Below, piece after piece: positions 36,601 to 44,678 of a stretch of 64,000 bases of DNA. This stretch comes from Alcaligenaceae bacterium CGII-47 (GTDB taxonomy: Bacteria; Pseudomonadota; Gammaproteobacteria; Burkholderiales; Burkholderiaceae_B): assembly GCA_019166125.1 (NCBI GenBank), contig JAHTBO010000008.1, positions 1-64,000 of the forward strand, in the 5' to 3' direction. Made by a program: the position numbers and the translations under genes. Position 1 is the first letter of the stretch. Each line of letters begins with the position of its first letter. Below the pieces are notes generated by a model that was not told the origin of the DNA, did no database searches, and saw only the letters and a list, made by a program, of their open reading frames with translations.

Positions 36601-39395
36601 AGGTACTGCAGGACCAGATCACGGGTCTGATCGCAGCAGGCATCGAGACACACCCCACAGATCGGCCAGGCGGCATCTTTGTGCGACCAGGCGACCAGGT
36701 ATCCGATGAAGACCGCATCCTGCTGCAATCTGTCGCCCTTGTCATTATTGACGACACCAAAGGCACGCTGATCGAACAAGTCAACCGATTGGCGTTGCCC
36801 GAGCCCAATATTCCGAAATTTATCCCGACCTGGAATAGACGCGAAGCAAATCATCGTACCCGAGCACTCACCGGACCTCGTGAGACAGAGAGTCATAACA
36901 GCGAGCCCGCCCTATCGACTGAGTATCCCCCTCCCACCCCCGCGATGCCTGCCCGAGAATTGATTCTGTCTAATGATTTTGGCGGTTTCACACCCGATGG
37001 CAAAGAATATGTCATCAGTCTTGAACCAGGCCAGAAAACCCCGATGCCTTGGGCAAACGTGCTGTCCAATGCGATGTTTGGCACATTGGTATCAGAGACC
37101 GGGCAGGCCTATACCTGGAGCGAGAATGCACACGAATTTCGTCTGACACCATGGAGTAATGATGCGATCAGCGATTTGGGCGGAGAGTTGTTTTACCTGC
37201 GTGACGAGGCGAGTGGTGAGTTCTGGTCGCCCACCCTACCCTCTGCCAGAGACACCTCGGCACGAGTGACCCGCCACGGCTTTGGCTACAGTGTCTTTGA
37301 GCACACTGAGGGCGGCTTGCATTCAGAACTATGGGTTTATGTAGCGCGGGAGGCCCAGATTAAGTTCTCTGTCTGGAAAATCCGCAATGACTCAGGTCGG
37401 ACGCGAACGCTCTCGGGCACGGCGTATGTCGAGTGGGTCCTCGGTGACTTACGCCCTAACTGCGCCATGCACGTGGTCTCGGAAATCGATCCGGATACCG
37501 CTGCCCTATGTGCCTATAACCCTTATCATCCTGAATTTTCCGCGCGAATCGGCTTTCTCGATGTCGATGCAGACAATGCAAGACATACCGTCACAGCAGA
37601 TCGCCGAGAATTCATTGGTCGTAACCGGACACTGCACCATCCCGCAGCAATGGATCGCGCCCGACTATCTGGCAAGGTGGGAGCTGGCCTGGATCCTTGC
37701 GCAGCAATACAAGTGCCTTTTGAGCTCATGGATGGCGAAGAGCGAGAAATCGTATTTAAACTGGGCATTGCACCCAGCCGCCTGGAGGCTAGCGAATTGA
37801 TCCGACAGTACCGAGGGCCTTCGGCAGCACATAAAGAGCTCGACGCCGTACGCCAGCAATGGTCCGATATCCTTGGCGCCGTCCAAATTCAAACACCCGA
37901 CCCGGCGCTTGATGTATTAACCAATGGTTGGCTGATGTACCAGATTATTGCCTGCCGACTTTGGGCGCGCAGCGGCCTGTATCAGTCAGGTGGCGCCTAC
38001 GGGTTTCGTGATCAATTACAGGATGTTATGGCTGTTGTGCATACTCAGCCTGAACTGACGCGTGAGCACTTGTTACGCTGCGCCGCCCGGCAATTTGTTG
38101 AGGGTGATGTGCAGCATTGGTGGCACCCACCGCTAGGTAGAGGTGTGCGTACTCGCTGCTCGGACGATTATCTATGGCTGCCCTTGGCGGTATGCCGCTA
38201 CGTATCCAGCACGGGCGATACGGGTGTGTTGGATCAACTCGCACCTTTTCTGGAGGGCCGCCCACTCGAGCCTGATGAGGCATCCTATTATGATCTACCG
38301 ACCTGCTCGGCAGAGTCTGCCAGCCTGTACCAGCATTGTGTGCGCGCAATTGAACGAGGCCTGCACTATGGTGAGCGTGGCCTGCCTTTGATGGGTTCAG
38401 GCGACTGGAACGATGGTATGGACAAGGTTGGCATACAGGGCAAGGGCGAGAGCGTCTGGTTGGCGTTCTTTCTCTACGACATCCTGCAGCAGTTCGGCCC
38501 GCTCGCTCGTGATTATGGCGACCAAGCCTTTGCGCAGCGCTGCGCCAAGCAGGCAGATCTTCTACGCCAAAACGTCGAGAAAAATGCATGGGATGGCAAT
38601 TGGTACCGACGTGCATACTTTGACGATGGTCAAGCGCTAGGCTCTGCGCAGAGTCCCGAATGCCAGATCGATTCCATCTCACAGAGTTGGGCAGTGCTAT
38701 CTGGTGCCGGAGAGACAGATCGCACGCGCACCGCCATGAACGCAGTCGACGAGCACTTGGTTCGACGCGACTACGGACTGATTCAGCTATTGAACCCGCC
38801 CTTTGATACCTCAGATCTCGACCCAGGCTACATCCGGGGCTACGTACCCGGCATTCGTGAAAACGGCGGTCAGTATAGCCATGCTGCGGTCTGGTCGATT
38901 ATGGCGTTTGCCAAGCTGGGTGAGCGCGCGCGCACCTGGGAATTGTTGCAGATGATCAACCCCCTGACCCATGGCGCGACCGCGCAATCCACCTACAAAG
39001 TTGAACCCTATGTCATGGCGGCAGATGTTTACGCAATTCCACCGCATATAGGACGAGGCGGATGGACCTGGTATACGGGCTCAGCAGGGTGGATGTACCG
39101 CCTGATCCTGGAGTCTGTGTTGGGCCTGCATCTGGAGGGGGGCCAATTAAGTTTCACCCCTTGTCTGCCCCCAGACTGGGACACCTACGCGCTGAAATAT
39201 CGCTATCGGAACACCGACTACCATATTACGGTTACACAGACAGACACCGCGATCGGAAGAACCCGAGTCACAATCGATGGTGTGCTTCAGGAAGGCGAAA
39301 CTATTCAGTTACTTGAAAGCGCCTCATCCTTCGAGGTCACCGTCGAGATTCCAATAGGCCCACAGCGACTAGACCACCCATCCACCGCTGACTAG
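30651..39395 (+). CDS. ndvB: Cyclic beta-1,2-glucan synthase (GT84, glycoamylase-like and GH94 domains)
   Basis: The 2914-residue membrane enzyme builds cyclic beta-1,2-glucan from UDP-glucose; the size fits NdvB/ChvB/Cgs. An N-terminal helical region spans about residues 1-410, with transmembrane helices at about 420-480. The GT84 domain at about 500-820 has the DxD site TLDTDTQLPRDTA (about 640), LSHDLLES and RRHRWIRGDWQLLGW. More helices lie at about 830-880 and 963-1000. A glycoamylase-like middle domain at about 1300-1565 is of the kind shown in other synthases to act as the cyclising transglycosylase (GH189). Two beta-sandwiches and a GH94 (alpha/alpha)6 domain follow, with GSGDWNDGMD at about 2583. 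The start is TTG 30651 with AAGGTG upstream; ATG 30672 is an alternative. It diverges from the gnd operon and its 3' end overlaps the AEC gene. Confidence 0.93.
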   Translation: MKSIGSGMFKHALEWLDATIGHRPQQHRAAAERPLHAELFSTHQMAVHGANVAAHHKLSPVPARDLLLVRLNENARLLGQACRLLSSAVKTKQQIVPAAEWLLDNFYLIEDQIRATKKHLPPGYSRTLPRLINGPSSGLPRVYDIALEIVSHSDARVSTENLSSFVEAYQKVTSLTLGELWAIPIMLRLVLIEDLRRIAVRISGSSLDRSQADTWADQMRATAQEDPARLVLLIADMARSDPPMEGPFVAELARRLQGHGPALALPLTWIEQRLAQSGTTIEQLILSEIQQQAADQVSISNSIGSLRLLASMNWRTFVEDMSVVEQVLRQDAAGVYQHMDFATRDRYRGCIESIAKLSARSEQEVAEHAIELARTSLTTLPEDVRRGHVGYYLIDKGRAALERATGARLSPIQALHRQARRYPLCLYLGTIGLLTSGLCASILAVASEDGVQDWMLVSVAVLALVCASQLSVALVNWLSTLLTQPHPLPRMDYSRGIPSVLRTLVVVPSMLKSVEDVDELIEALEVRFLANQDDSLHFCLLTDFTDADSETLPSDELLQTRAQAGIEALNLKYSALRDDIFFLFHRPRCWNPKEGVWMGDERKRGKLAELNAFLAGGTGAAFSCIVGKVAALSGVKYVITLDTDTQLPRDTASQCVGAIAHPLNQARLDPSGQRVIEGYGILQPRVATSLPGADASLYAQLWGGEPGIDPYTRTVSDVYQDVFGEGSFVGKGIYDVEVFLATLADIPKDTVLSHDLLESCYARSGVLSDVQFYEEYPGRYSADVSRRHRWIRGDWQLLGWLLPNVPGPDGRRIKNPLSALARWKLFDNIRRSIVPPAMLLLLLLGWSSLPAPWFWTLIVIGILLIPSLSVSLHGFAHKSDDILIRQHLLASLHSAGQHIAQAGFGLVCLPFDALYHLDAIGRTIWRMVISRKHLLEWVPSQQTDTQCSGTLIHAYRKMWFAPALAIACLIYLSARQPMALWAAAPILLLWVTAPLSAWWISRPIISKEIALGPSQIAFLHRLARKTWAYFETYSGAQDNWLPPDNVQEHPPVGIAHRTSPTNIGIALLANLAAYDFGYIPASGLIERTSNTFHTLARMERHRGHFYNWYDTQSLAPLPPLYVSTVDSGNLGGHLLTLQQGLLAVIDEPVFGSRMFTGLRDTFNLAPEHADEHLQSTIAPFEKILDSVCQAAPTTLDAATQSLARLAAALEQLVANAQRSGDADTNEWAHMLAAQCQATNSELELFTAWTQLASSAEGPDRLPKPRPIPTLRELAHDQEHAPETSELAQQRIDKLEQLAAQAGDMAKMEYGFLYEPSSHLLAIGYNVSDRRRDSSYYDLLASEARLCSFVAIAQGQLPQDSWLALGRQLTTSGGGPVLLSWSGSMFEYLMPLLVMPMPAKTLLGQTCRSAVKRQIEYGVQRGVPWGISESGYNAVDAKLSYQYRAFGVPGLGLKRGLADDLVVAPYATMLALMVTPDEACRNLLRLSAAGVEGKYGFYEAMDYTPTRLPRGKSVAIIRSFMTHHQGMGFLSLAHLLLDQPMQKRFEANPAFQATLLLLHERIPKATAISARATSLSMANAAILSTPEAPVRVFNTAHTASPEVQLLSNGRYHMMVSNAGGNSSRWKDLALTRWREDATRDNWGAFCYLRDVASGEIWSTTYQPTLKTPERYDVIFSEGRAEFHRRDHGFEIHTEMVVSPEDDIELRRSHITNHARHRRVIELTSYAEVVLATSASDDLHPAFGNLFVQTEIIESESAILCTRRPLSPQAQAPWMLHRMAAHGADIEQISYETDRALFVGRGRTLVEPQAMVDRDALQGSQGSVLDPIVAIRYRIALEPEQSVTVDIVTGVADTRSLCRALIDKYQDRYLADRVFELSWTHSQVILRQLNATEANAQLYARLASSILYRNASLRADPSILVQNRQGQSGLWSYAISGDCPIVLLQVKDIKNISLVRQMVQAHAYWRRKGLIVDLVIWNEDRASYRQVLQDQITGLIAAGIETHPTDRPGGIFVRPGDQVSDEDRILLQSVALVIIDDTKGTLIEQVNRLALPEPNIPKFIPTWNRREANHRTRALTGPRETESHNSEPALSTEYPPPTPAMPARELILSNDFGGFTPDGKEYVISLEPGQKTPMPWANVLSNAMFGTLVSETGQAYTWSENAHEFRLTPWSNDAISDLGGELFYLRDEASGEFWSPTLPSARDTSARVTRHGFGYSVFEHTEGGLHSELWVYVAREAQIKFSVWKIRNDSGRTRTLSGTAYVEWVLGDLRPNCAMHVVSEIDPDTAALCAYNPYHPEFSARIGFLDVDADNARHTVTADRREFIGRNRTLHHPAAMDRARLSGKVGAGLDPCAAIQVPFELMDGEEREIVFKLGIAPSRLEASELIRQYRGPSAAHKELDAVRQQWSDILGAVQIQTPDPALDVLTNGWLMYQIIACRLWARSGLYQSGGAYGFRDQLQDVMAVVHTQPELTREHLLRCAARQFVEGDVQHWWHPPLGRGVRTRCSDDYLWLPLAVCRYVSSTGDTGVLDQLAPFLEGRPLEPDEASYYDLPTCSAESASLYQHCVRAIERGLHYGERGLPLMGSGDWNDGMDKVGIQGKGESVWLAFFLYDILQQFGPLARDYGDQAFAQRCAKQADLLRQNVEKNAWDGNWYRRAYFDDGQALGSAQSPECQIDSISQSWAVLSGAGETDRTRTAMNAVDEHLVRRDYGLIQLLNPPFDTSDLDPGYIRGYVPGIRENGGQYSHAAVWSIMAFAKLGERARTWELLQMINPLTHGATAQSTYKVEPYVMAADVYAIPPHIGRGGWTWYTGSAGWMYRLILESVLGLHLEGGQLSFTPCLPPDWDTYALKYRYRNTDYHITVTQTDTAIGRTRVTIDGVLQEGETIQLLESASSFEVTVEIPIGPQRLDHPSTAD

Positions 39396-40319
39396 CCAAA
39401 GCATGGCGCTGATCGTCACAAAGGAAGTCACCGTCGCTGCCAATAGGACCGCTGCACACCACTCTTCCTGACCGTATTTCTGTGCCAGGATCGGATAGAC
39501 GCTGAGCATCGGAATGCAAGCCAGGATCAGCGCCGCCTGGTGCAGAACTGGATCAATAGGCGGCAGCACGAGCAGCACCAAAAAGACAGCCAAAGGATGC
39601 AACAAGAGCTTACCCACGCAGATCAAAATGATCTTGGCCATCTCGCCCTTCAGCCTGAGTCCGACCAAGGTCCCGCCAATGACAAATAGCGCCACCGCAC
39701 CCGAAGCCATGGCGAACATATCAATCGTCTTGGCGACAGCCACTGGCAAGCTCAGACCTGACATGGAAGAGATGAATCCAAAAGTAATCGCCAGGATCAG
39801 CGGGTTTTTAAGGAAGCCTCGAAAAATCACCACAACAGTCGTTTGCCATCTGCGTACCAAGCCATCGTCAGCACGCGACTCAGCCAGCGCAAAAACCAGT
39901 GGCAGGATAAGCAGATTTTCGATGATCATCGATAAAGCCACTGCCACCGTCGCCGACGGGCCGAGAAACTGAAGCACGACCGGATAGCCGATAAAGCCGC
40001 TATTGGACAGGGACATCCCCAGACCCACCATCGCACTCGCCTGGGGCCCTTGTTTTTTAAAGAAATAGGCAACCCCACCACCGATGAGCAAAACAATCAG
40101 TGAGCCCAAGCCATAGCCAGCTAAATAGGTGACATTGAGAATATCGGCGAATGAGCGTTCTGCGAGCGCCTTAAACAAAAGCGCGGGAAGTGCAATCGCA
40201 ATCACGAACCGCCCCAGTACTCGGATATCCGCCTTAGAGAAAAAGGCCAGGCGAACAGCGATAAAGCCCAAAGCCATCGCCGCGAACAAGGGGCCGGTAA
40301 TGCCGAGAATCTCTAGCAT
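39369..40319 (-). CDS. AEC family (auxin efflux carrier-type) transporter
   Basis: The 316-residue polytopic protein has about ten hydrophobic helices in two halves, with GLGMSLSNSGFIGYPVVLQF in the first half and GALFVIGGTL-type and YPILAQKYG segments in the second. AEC proteins carry small organic acids and related solutes; the substrate is not predictable here. The ATG at 40319 places the first helix at the N-terminus (LEILGITGPLFAAMALGF); a TTG at 40346 is possible. Its end overlaps the convergent glucan synthase by 27 bp. It diverges from the MerR-type regulator, but that regulator's relatives respond to metals, so a shared function is not implied. Confidence 0.85.
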   Translation of the reverse strand: MLEILGITGPLFAAMALGFIAVRLAFFSKADIRVLGRFVIAIALPALLFKALAERSFADILNVTYLAGYGLGSLIVLLIGGGVAYFFKKQGPQASAMVGLGMSLSNSGFIGYPVVLQFLGPSATVAVALSMIIENLLILPLVFALAESRADDGLVRRWQTTVVVIFRGFLKNPLILAITFGFISSMSGLSLPVAVAKTIDMFAMASGAVALFVIGGTLVGLRLKGEMAKIILICVGKLLLHPLAVFLVLLVLPPIDPVLHQAALILACIPMLSVYPILAQKYGQEEWCAAVLLAATVTSFVTISAMLWLVSGGWVV

Positions 40320-40452
40320 ATTGGATCGCCATTGGCGCGTAAGCAAACGGAAAATAAAGACATAGAGATCGAACGCAAATCGTTCGAACGGTGTTAGAGC
40401 CGAGATTATAGTCTGTCCGAATGACGCTAAAACAACAGCATTATTTATACTA

Positions 40453-40473
40453 ACCCTGTAGTAGCTATAGGCT
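40453..40473. promoter_or_regulatory. CadR/PbrR-type MerR operator
   Basis: The sequence ACCCTGTAGTAGCTATAGGCT is an imperfect inverted repeat closely resembling the operators of CadR/PbrR/ZntR-type MerR regulators (ACCCTATAGTGGCTACAGGGT-like). It sits 48 bp before the regulator gene. MerR operators lie between the -35 and -10 boxes of the controlled promoter. Here both orientations have only weak boxes, so autoregulation is the simplest reading. Confidence 0.6.
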
Positions 40474-40520
40474 TAAGGGCTACAATAATGTTTTAGTCGT
40501 TTGCACTGCAAGGAGGTCAT

Positions 40521-40967
40521 ATGCGCATCGGCGAGCTTTCTAAACTGACAAACGTAGACATTGAGACCATCCGCTACTACGAGCGGATAGGCCTGCTGCC
40601 TGAGGCACCTCGTAGTGAAAATGGCTATCGCAACTATGGAACACCATCCGTCGAACGCCTGGCATTCATTCGCCACTGCCGTGCGCTGGATATGCCTCTG
40701 GCCGAGACCCAGCGAATACTGGCGTTTGCCGATCACCCCCAGACAGATTGTGGCGATATCGATAGCCTGATTGATACCCAACTCGACCGGGTGCGCGCGC
40801 GTTTGCAAAGCATGCAGGCGTTGGAGCAACAGCTCACTGTATTACGAAGCCGTTGCGGTAGCGTGCAGCATAGCGAGGGCGAATGCGGCATTCTGCACGA
40901 GCTGGTCGCCGCTGCGCATGGCGAAGCTTGTGTTTGTCACGATGGTTCCAGCCATCTTGTCGTATGA
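40521..40967 (+). CDS. cadR: MerR-family Cd(II)/Pb(II)-responsive regulator (CadR/PbrR type)
   Basis: The 148-residue regulator has a MerR winged helix at about residues 1-70 (MRIGELSKLTNVDIETIRYY, ERIGLLPEAPRSENGYRNY), a dimer helix at about 80-115 and a metal-binding loop. Cys77, Cys112 and Cys122 are at the positions used by PbrR/CadR for Cd or Pb, and the C-terminal CVCHDGSSH adds further ligands as in CadR. A strong ribosome-binding site AAGGAGG precedes the ATG. A MerR-type operator lies upstream at 40453. No metal efflux ATPase is adjacent, so its target genes lie elsewhere or it mainly regulates itself. Confidence 0.88.
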   Translation: MRIGELSKLTNVDIETIRYYERIGLLPEAPRSENGYRNYGTPSVERLAFIRHCRALDMPLAETQRILAFADHPQTDCGDIDSLIDTQLDRVRARLQSMQALEQQLTVLRSRCGSVQHSEGECGILHELVAAAHGEACVCHDGSSHLVV

Positions 40968-40998
40968 TTAGTGTTTATCTGTCTTTTGTTTATCGGAT

Positions 40999-42132
40999 AT
41001 GTCACACACCAAGATCATCGAGTTCGAGCAGCCTGATATGGCGACCGGCACCAGTCGCGTCGCCCAGGCTTGGGCCCGGGTCAATCCGGCCCTCTCCCCT
41101 GTAGAGCGCGAATTCCAAAAAGACCGTATTCGCCGACTGCTGCTCGAGCAGGATGCGGTGATTGTGGCTCACTATTACGTCGATTCCGATATCCAGGATC
41201 TGGCTGAAGAGACCGGCGGCTGCGTCTCGGATTCCCTAGAGATGGCGCGTTTTGGGCGCGATCATACTGCTCAGACTCTTGTCGTCTCCGGCGTGCGTTT
41301 CATGGGCGAAACAGCCAAGATCCTCAGCCCTGGAAAACGTATCCTGATGCCGGATCTAGAGGCGACCTGCTCGTTGGATCTGGGGTGCGACCCGGTGATG
41401 TTTGGTAAATTTTGCGACGAGTATCCAGACCGCACAGTCGTGGTTTATGCCAACACCAGCGCTGCCGTCAAAGCGCGTGCGGACTGGATGGTGACGTCAT
41501 CCATCGGTCTGGATATCGTCGCTGCATTACACGCTGAAGGCAAAAAAATCCTCTGGGCACCGGATAAACACCTGGGCAGCTATATCCAGCGCCAGACCGG
41601 CGCTGACATGATTCTGTGGCAGGGCTCATGCCTGGTCCATGATGAGTTCAAGGGTCTCGAGCTCGAGCTCATGCGCAAAGACTACCCCGACGCACTGGTA
41701 CTGGTCCACCCCGAGTCGCCACCTGCCGTGGTGGCTCAAGCCGATATCGTGGGCTCCACCTCGCGGCTGCTAAATGCGGTACGGGATTCTGGCGCTCAAA
41801 CCTTTATCGTCGCGACCGATCAAGGCCTTCTGCACAAGATGCGGCAGGCTGCCCCAGACCGTACGTTTATCGCAGCACCCACTGCTGGCGAAAGCGCGAC
41901 CTGTAAGAGCTGTGCGCAGTGCCCCTGGATGGCGATGAATTCACTTAAAGGTCTAGCGGACTCGCTTGAATTTGGCAACAACGAGATCCGTTTGCACCCA
42001 GACGTAGGCGTACGCGCCAAGGTCTGTATCGACCGTATGCTGGATTTTGCTGCACGTAAAAACAAGGACATCCATCCCGGACCCGATCTGGCCAAAGAAC
42101 AGAGTTTGTTTGCTGCAATAGGTCCCGCATGA
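40999..42132 (+). CDS. nadA: Quinolinate synthase A
   Basis: The 377-residue enzyme condenses iminoaspartate with dihydroxyacetone phosphate to quinolinate in NAD biosynthesis. A 4Fe-4S cluster is expected from the family; candidate ligand cysteines are in [10 protein letters not shown] and in [10 protein letters not shown]. Other landmarks are [39 protein letters not shown] and LVHPESPP. It overlaps nadC by 4 bp (ATGA), so the two are translationally coupled. It starts 31 bp after the MerR gene and may share its transcript. The partner nadB converges from the other side. Confidence 0.96.
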   Translation: MSHTKIIEFEQPDMATGTSRVAQAWARVNPALSPVEREFQKDRIRRLLLEQDAVIVAHYYVDSDIQDLAEETGGCVSDSLEMARFGRDHTAQTLVVSGVRFMGETAKILSPGKRILMPDLEATCSLDLGCDPVMFGKFCDEYPDRTVVVYANTSAAVKARADWMVTSSIGLDIVAALHAEGKKILWAPDKHLGSYIQRQTGADMILWQGSCLVHDEFKGLELELMRKDYPDALVLVHPESPPAVVAQADIVGSTSRLLNAVRDSGAQTFIVATDQGLLHKMRQAAPDRTFIAAPTAGESATCKSCAQCPWMAMNSLKGLADSLEFGNNEIRLHPDVGVRAKVCIDRMLDFAARKNKDIHPGPDLAKEQSLFAAIGPA

Positions 42133-43004
42133 GCTCCCACGTATCGACGCTGCGCAACCCCTACGAGCCCTTCTCGCCAGCGCTGCAGTCCAGACTAGAG
42201 GAAAATGTCATCCGCGCGCTCGCCGAAGATGTGGGCGTTGGTGATGCAACGGGCGCCTTGATTCCCGACAACCAAATCGAAGCAGCCACCGTGTTTGTGC
42301 GCGAACAGGCGGTGCTGTGCGGTGCGCCCTGGTTTGAGGCTGTCATGCATCAAGTCGATTCCCGTATTTTTATTGACTGGGCCCATGCCGAAGGCGACTT
42401 GATGCCTGCTGATGCGATCGTCTGTCGGCTGCATGGTCCCGCACGCGCCCTGCTGACTGCCGAACGCACGGCATTAAATTTTCTACAACTATTTTCAGGG
42501 GTTGCCACCGCTACGCGCCGCTACGTTGATTTGGTGCAGGGCACCCATGCTCAGATTTTGGATACTCGCAAAACGCTGCCTGGATTGCGGCTGGGACAGA
42601 AATATGCAGTGCGTGTGGGCGGCGGTCAAAATCAACGCCTGGCGCTCTATGATGGGGTCCTGATCAAGGAAAATCACATCGCAGCAGCGGGCAGTATTGG
42701 TGCGGCCTTGCGCGCTGCACAAGCCTTGCCCCATCATGTGCCGATACAAATCGAGGTCGAGAACCTGGATGAGTTGCGCCAGGCCATCGATGCTGGCGCA
42801 ACGTCGATCCTATTGGATAATTTCAGCATTGAAAATCTTGCCGAGGCGGTTCGGTTTACACAGGGCCAGGCACTGCTCGAAGCCTCTGGTGGCATTACGC
42901 ACACCACCATCCGTGCGATTGCACATACAGGGGTGGATCGTATCTCGATCGGAAGTCTGACCAAGGATATTAAGGCGACTGATTACTCGATGCGCCTGGT
43001 TTAA
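42129..43004 (+). CDS. nadC: Nicotinate-nucleotide pyrophosphorylase (carboxylating), quinolinate phosphoribosyltransferase
   Basis: The 291-residue enzyme converts quinolinate and PRPP to nicotinate mononucleotide. Family segments are [70 protein letters not shown] and [19 protein letters not shown]. The ATG at 42129 overlaps the nadA stop. The 3' end overlaps the end of the convergent nadB gene by 4 bp, leaving no room for a terminator. Confidence 0.96.
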   Translation: MSSHVSTLRNPYEPFSPALQSRLEENVIRALAEDVGVGDATGALIPDNQIEAATVFVREQAVLCGAPWFEAVMHQVDSRIFIDWAHAEGDLMPADAIVCRLHGPARALLTAERTALNFLQLFSGVATATRRYVDLVQGTHAQILDTRKTLPGLRLGQKYAVRVGGGQNQRLALYDGVLIKENHIAAAGSIGAALRAAQALPHHVPIQIEVENLDELRQAIDAGATSILLDNFSIENLAEAVRFTQGQALLEASGGITHTTIRAIAHTGVDRISIGSLTKDIKATDYSMRLV

Positions 43005-44650
43005 CGGAAACCTTGCTCAGGCGTAAGCACCGTAGGGAGTGCCTTGGGTAGTATCCAAGGGTAATCCTGACAATAATGCAAGCCCCGGCTCTCTTTGCGC
43101 AATAAGGCACTCTCGATAACAAGCGTGGCGACCTGGATCAGGTTTCGGCATTCCAGCAAAGCACTCGTTACACGATAGTTCTGGTAATAATCCTCGATCT
43201 CCTGCTCTAGCATGGCGATACGCTGACGGGCCCGATTCAGGCGCTTTTGGGTGCGCACGATACCCACATAATTCCACATAAGGCGACGCACCTCATCCCA
43301 GGCATGCGTCACCAACACCGCCTCGGACGCATCGCTCGTACGGCTATCATCCCATCCTGGAACATCACTCTGGGTGGCAGACAATGCGTGATCCTGAGCA
43401 TCGATATGATGCGCAACATTGCGCCCGATCACCAAACACTCGAGCAGCGAATTACTCGCCAGGCGATTAGCGCCATGCAGCCCGGTATAAGCCGTCTCAC
43501 CCACCGCATATAGACCGGGGATATCGGTACAGCCATCCAGATCGACCACCACGCCACCGCAGGTGAAATGCATCGCGGGAACCACGGGGATCGCTTCGCG
43601 TGTCATGTCGATACCAAACTCTAGGCAGCGTGCGTAGATAGTTGGAAAATGCTCGCGAATGAATTCGGATGAACGATGACTGAGGTCTAGATCAACATGG
43701 GTCAGGCCGTGCTTTTTGATTTCAAAGTCGATGGCACGCGCCACCACGTCGCGCGGCGCGAGTTCCAGACGCTCGTCGTGCCAGGCCATAAATCGTTTGC
43801 CGGCATCAACGCCTGCGCCTGCGGGTAGGCGCAGCACCCCGCCCTCTCCGCGCACCGCCTCGGACACTAGAAACGATTTAGCCTGAGGGTGATACATGCA
43901 GGTCGGATGAAACTGCATGAATTCCATATTGGCGATGCGGCACCCGGCGCGCCACGCCATGGCAATCCCGTCGCCTGTCGATGTATCGGGATTACTTGTA
44001 TGCAGATAGACCTTGCCTGCCCCACCGGTTGCCAGCACCACATGCGTGGCCAATATCGTTTGCACTCTGCCTAGCTGTTCGTCGTAAACATAGGCGCCCA
44101 AACAACGCGCTGGCTGTCGCTTGCCGCCATCCTCATCAATTCCGCCATCGCCTTCAGGCGTGGCAATGCGGCTAGTAATGAGCTCGACGGCAGAATGATG
44201 CTCGAGCAATGCAATGTTGTGGTGCGCTCGAACCTGCTGCTCTAAGGTTAACTGCACCAGATGGCCTGTCTCGTCAGCTGCATGAATGATACGCCGCTGG
44301 CTGTGGCCACCCTCTCGGGTAAGGTGAAAGCCGAGCTCTGCACCTTGATCTGGTGTAAAAGGCACACCCAGATCAATCAACCAATCAATCGCCGAACGCC
44401 CTTGCTCAACCATATGACGAGTTGCCTCAATATCGCATAGGCCTGCGCCTGCAATTAGCGTGTCGGCGATATGCTCATCGTGACTGTCCTGTGAATCGAG
44501 CACTGCGGCGATGCCCCCCTGCGCCCAATTACTCGCTCCATCCAATAAGGCTTTTTTAGACAGTACAGCGACTCGTTTGTCAGCCGCCAGGTGCAAAGCA
44601 ACCGTCAGTCCCGCCAGGCCGCTACCAACAATCAATACATCGAATTTCAT
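43001..44650 (-). CDS. nadB: L-aspartate oxidase
   Basis: The 549-residue flavoprotein oxidises L-aspartate to iminoaspartate for NadA. The FAD motif GSGLAGLTVALHLA opens the protein. NWAQGGIAAVLD, VVLATGGAGKVY, MEFMQFHPTCMYHP and the second FAD region GLHGANRLASNSLLECLV are all present. The C-terminal helical domain is complete. It converges on nadC, with a 4-bp overlap, and lies 28 bp after nrdJ on its own strand, so it may be transcribed with nrdJ rather than with nadA-nadC. Confidence 0.96.
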   Translation of the reverse strand: MKFDVLIVGSGLAGLTVALHLAADKRVAVLSKKALLDGASNWAQGGIAAVLDSQDSHDEHIADTLIAGAGLCDIEATRHMVEQGRSAIDWLIDLGVPFTPDQGAELGFHLTREGGHSQRRIIHAADETGHLVQLTLEQQVRAHHNIALLEHHSAVELITSRIATPEGDGGIDEDGGKRQPARCLGAYVYDEQLGRVQTILATHVVLATGGAGKVYLHTSNPDTSTGDGIAMAWRAGCRIANMEFMQFHPTCMYHPQAKSFLVSEAVRGEGGVLRLPAGAGVDAGKRFMAWHDERLELAPRDVVARAIDFEIKKHGLTHVDLDLSHRSSEFIREHFPTIYARCLEFGIDMTREAIPVVPAMHFTCGGVVVDLDGCTDIPGLYAVGETAYTGLHGANRLASNSLLECLVIGRNVAHHIDAQDHALSATQSDVPGWDDSRTSDASEAVLVTHAWDEVRRLMWNYVGIVRTQKRLNRARQRIAMLEQEIEDYYQNYRVTSALLECRNLIQVATLVIESALLRKESRGLHYCQDYPWILPKALPTVLTPEQGFR

Positions 44651-44678
44651 ATTATCCTGCTATGAAGGCAATCGAGCG

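Noticed and set aside
38026-38682. 218-codon minus-strand frame opposite the glucan synthase
   Set aside because: Same reason: shadow of the GH94 domain coding sequence, with a composition rich in R, H, P and S and no motifs.
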